Shown: positions 6,308 to 8,130 of the stretch, one piece after another
How the letters are laid out: every line of letters starts with the position of its first letter
Position numbering within the stretch: position 1 is the stretch's first letter
DNA from: Methanoculleus sp.
GTDB lineage: Archaea > Halobacteriota > Methanomicrobia > Methanomicrobiales > Methanoculleaceae
Length of the DNA stretch: 8,130 nucleotides
Assembly: GCA_028698765.1 (NCBI GenBank)
Contig: JAQVVW010000049.1
Span: forward strand, 1-8,130
Direction: 5' to 3'
Translations under genes and position numbers: made by a program
Notes under the pieces: model-generated
Seen by the model: the letters and a program-made list of their open reading frames with translations, nothing else
What the model was told of the DNA's origin: nothing
Database searches by the model: none

Positions 6308-7548
6308 TACACCCACTCCGCTCTCCTGAATTCGTCCTCTCTCCCCATAACTATGGTAGCATCGACCCCGACCTTCACGTTCGTCCCGTCACCCAGCCGC
6401 GTCGGGTCGAGCGACGAGCCCCGGACGCCGGTGACGACCATGATGTCGGTGTCGCCCCGCACCCTCGTCGCGATCGCGTATTCGACGTCGTAGGGATCGT
6501 GGATGTTGATATCCTCGTCCACCACCACGACGTGTTTGAGGGAGGTATGGGCGGCAAACGCCGCCATGATGGCGTTCTTCGCGTCGCCTTGCGTGTTCTT
6601 CCTGATCTGCACCACCCCATGGAGGTAGCCCGCGCCGCCTTTCGTGAGGAGGACGTCCTTCACCGTCGTCACTTCGGCGACCGCACGGTAGATTTTCGGT
6701 TCATACGGCGCCCCCATCAGGAGTTTGTGCTCGGCGCCGGCCGGGAGGATGCCGTGGTAGATGGGATCGTCCTTGCAGTACATCCGGGTGAACTCGATCA
6801 CGTGCTGCTGCCGCACGGGATCGTAGGTTCCGGTGATGTCGACGAACGGCCCTTCCGCCACTTTCTCGGCGGTGATGTAGCCCTCGAGGACGATCTCGGC
6901 ATCGGGAACCCGGACGCCGTTCTCGCACTCCCGCACGGCGAGTTCCCCGCCCATCAACTCCGCGGCGTAGGCGAGCTCCTTTCCCTGCGAGACGCGGGTG
7001 CAGGCGGCAAACGTCACCAGAGGATGGGTCCCGACGGTGACCGCGACCGGGAGTTTCTCCCCCCGGGCGAGCGCCTCTTTGAGGAGGGTATGGGTATGCC
7101 GTCCTTCCACCAGGCGGGCGACGACTCTTCTGTCGTCGAGGACCATCATCCGGTGGATGGAGGCGTTCTCCACGCCGTCGTAGCGCGAGAAGACGATCCC
7201 GGAGGTGAAGTAGCGCCCGGCGTCGCCGGGGAAGTGCTTCATGACCGGGAGGCGGGAGAGAGCGGGCTCGATGCCACCCCCGAGCCGGCCCGCATCCACC
7301 ACGCGGCCGCCGTAGGTCATGCCCGCGAGGTGCGCGACGAGATCACGCTCCCCCACACCGAGCGCCGCTGCAAGCGATCCCCGGTCGGAGAGGAGGTTCA
7401 TCACTCCCCGGCGGCCGTCGAGGTCGTGGAAGAAGAGGATTTTGTCAGTCCGGCTCGCCATGCGGGGAGCCTCGTAGACGGTCGAGCAGGGGCTCTCGAT
7501 CTCCTCGACCCTGCCCTGCTTCCGCATCAGTTCGATAAAGTTACGCAT
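6307..7548 (-). CDS. UbiD-family decarboxylase (probable anhydromevalonate phosphate decarboxylase)
   Basis: A 413-residue prenyl-FMN-dependent decarboxylase. In archaea the homologue next to AcnX converts trans-anhydromevalonate 5-phosphate to isopentenyl phosphate and CO2; isopentenyl phosphate kinase then gives IPP. UbiD motifs: N128-ASIH-R133, H151 in EGRHTH, E191 in KELAYAAEL, and E232-GPFV-D237-ITGTY. By spacing against fungal Fdc1, N128, H151 and E191 are candidate metal/cofactor ligands, and R133, E232 and D237 the catalytic trio, with Asp at the last position as in many UbiD proteins. This is alignment by eye. The ATG at 7548 overlaps the end of ubiX by 8 nt and the stop overlaps the AcnX start, so all three genes are translationally coupled. 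The lack of ubiquinone genes here argues against an aromatic-acid role, although other UbiD substrates cannot be excluded from sequence alone. Confidence 0.88.
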   Translation of the reverse strand: MRNFIELMRKQGRVEEIESPCSTVYEAPRMASRTDKILFFHDLDGRRGVMNLLSDRGSLAAALGVGERDLVAHLAGMTYGGRVVDAGRLGGGIEPALSRLPVMKHFPGDAGRYFTSGIVFSRYDGVENASIHRMMVLDDRRVVARLVEGRHTHTLLKEALARGEKLPVAVTVGTHPLVTFAACTRVSQGKELAYAAELMGGELAVRECENGVRVPDAEIVLEGYITAEKVAEGPFVDITGTYDPVRQQHVIEFTRMYCKDDPIYHGILPAGAEHKLLMGAPYEPKIYRAVAEVTTVKDVLLTKGGAGYLHGVVQIRKNTQGDAKNAIMAAFAAHTSLKHVVVVDEDINIHDPYDVEYAIATRVRGDTDIMVVTGVRGSSLDPTRLGDGTNVKVGVDATIVMGREDEFRRAEWV

Positions 7549-8095
7549 CGTATCCGCTCCATCGGGTTCCGAGGTCGTGGTCGACCCCCATGTGGTCGAG
7601 CACCCGGGCCACCACCATATCGACGAGATCGTCGATGGTCTCCGGGCGCTGGTAGAAGGGGGGGCTTGCGACCATCACGGTCGCACCCGCCTCGTCGGCG
7701 GCAAGCATATTCTTCAGGTGGATCCGGGAGAGCGGCATCTCCCGGAGAAGGAGGAGGAGGGGGCGCTTCTCCTTGAGGCAGACGTCCGCCGCCCGGCCGA
7801 TCAGGTTCTCGGCGAGGCCGTTGCTGACGGCGGCAAGCGTCTTCATGCTGCAGGGCACGATCGCCATCCCGTCGTAGCGGAACGAGCCGCTCGCGATATC
7901 GGCCGCGAGGTTGCTGTTCTCGGCGTATACGGCGTCGAATCCTCCGAGGTCGACGCCTTCGATCCCGGCGATCTGCCGGGCGGTGTCGGAGATGACGATA
8001 TGCACCGTTGCCCGTTCGCAGAGCACCTCGAGGAGGCGGCGGGCGTAGACGACCCCGCTTGCCCCGGTGACCCCGACGACGAATTCCTTCTTCAT
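7541..8095 (-). CDS. ubiX: UbiX flavin prenyltransferase
   Basis: A 184-residue flavoprotein that attaches a dimethylallyl group from dimethylallyl phosphate to reduced FMN, giving the prenylated FMN cofactor used by UbiD-type decarboxylases. The Rossmann-like N-terminus has GVTGASGVVYA (8-18) and ISDTA (35-39). Next come SGSFRYDGMAIVPCSM (69-84), NGLAENLIGRAADVCLKE, LLREMPLSRIHLKNM with R118 and E119, and PPFYQRP near 145-151. All are hallmarks of UbiX, and the length is normal. The ATG at 8095 has GGAGAG about 5 nt upstream. It is the first gene in the window of an operon ending with AcnX, and its cofactor should serve the next gene directly. Its prenyl donor is derived from the pathway's own product, an autocatalytic dependence known in principle. 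The operon may extend further upstream beyond the window edge. Confidence 0.95.
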   Translation of the reverse strand: MKKEFVVGVTGASGVVYARRLLEVLCERATVHIVISDTARQIAGIEGVDLGGFDAVYAENSNLAADIASGSFRYDGMAIVPCSMKTLAAVSNGLAENLIGRAADVCLKEKRPLLLLLREMPLSRIHLKNMLAADEAGATVMVASPPFYQRPETIDDLVDMVVARVLDHMGVDHDLGTRWSGYDA

Positions 8096-8130
8096 GCGCT
8101 CTCCATGTACTATGTCACTATGAGTTTATC

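Noticed and set aside
6292..7776. A 494-codon open frame on the plus strand opposite ubiD and ubiX.
   Set aside because: It lies antisense to two genes with full family motifs, and its His/Arg/Pro-rich translation resembles no protein family I recognise.
8096..8130. GATAAACT near the window edge as a possible ubiX TATA box.
   Set aside because: It is too close to the ATG to leave room for the GGAGAG ribosome binding site in the transcript, and the sequence is cut off, so no promoter is called.

Overview
The window looks like euryarchaeal chromosome from a methanogen, probably a GC-rich member of the Methanomicrobiales such as a Methanoculleus relative. The placement is an inference. It rests on archaeal TATA boxes and an oligo-T terminator, a split archaeal-type glutamate synthase with a built-in ferredoxin domain, a GSI-alpha glutamine synthetase behind what looks like an NrpR operator, and the UbiX/UbiD/AcnX trio of the archaeal mevalonate pathway. 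Coding is dense and very GC-rich, so long shadow frames are common. There are no rRNA or tRNA genes, CRISPR arrays or mobile elements, and no gene-free stretch exceeds about 150 bases.

Layout. (1) 1-407, plus strand: the C-terminal end of an ArsB/NhaD (SLC13-like) membrane transporter cut by the window edge. (2) 415-669 and 734-1006, minus strand: two very small, clearly related HEAT-repeat proteins, probably a tandem duplication. (3) 1158-2486, minus: glutamine synthetase glnA, with a T7 run directly after its stop. (4) 2487-2594: a compact divergent control region with a strong TATA box for glnA, a perfect GGAA-N6-TTCC palindrome, an AT-rich element that could serve the opposite strand, and a second 16-bp dyad. 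(5) 2595-5140, plus: the glutaminase subunit and then the ferredoxin/FMN subunit of an archaeal glutamate synthase, overlapping by 4 nt. (6) 8095-5147, minus: a tightly overlapped operon of ubiX, a UbiD-family decarboxylase and an AcnX large subunit, converging on the glutamate synthase with only 6 bp between stop codons.

How the genes work together. GlnA and glutamate synthase form the ammonium-assimilating GS-GOGAT cycle. They are transcribed divergently from one intergenic region carrying a likely nitrogen operator. The minus-strand operon at the right fits the archaeal mevalonate route: AcnX dehydrates mevalonate 5-phosphate to trans-anhydromevalonate 5-phosphate, the UbiD-family enzyme decarboxylates that to isopentenyl phosphate, and UbiX makes the prenylated FMN the decarboxylase needs. 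Two expected partners are not in the window: the AcnX small subunit and the GXGXG subunit of glutamate synthase.

Nothing here requires a wholly new system. The points most worth checking are the glnA operator and its divergent partner promoter, the missing subunits, the extra cysteine in the FMN subunit's cluster motif, and the paired mini-HEAT proteins.
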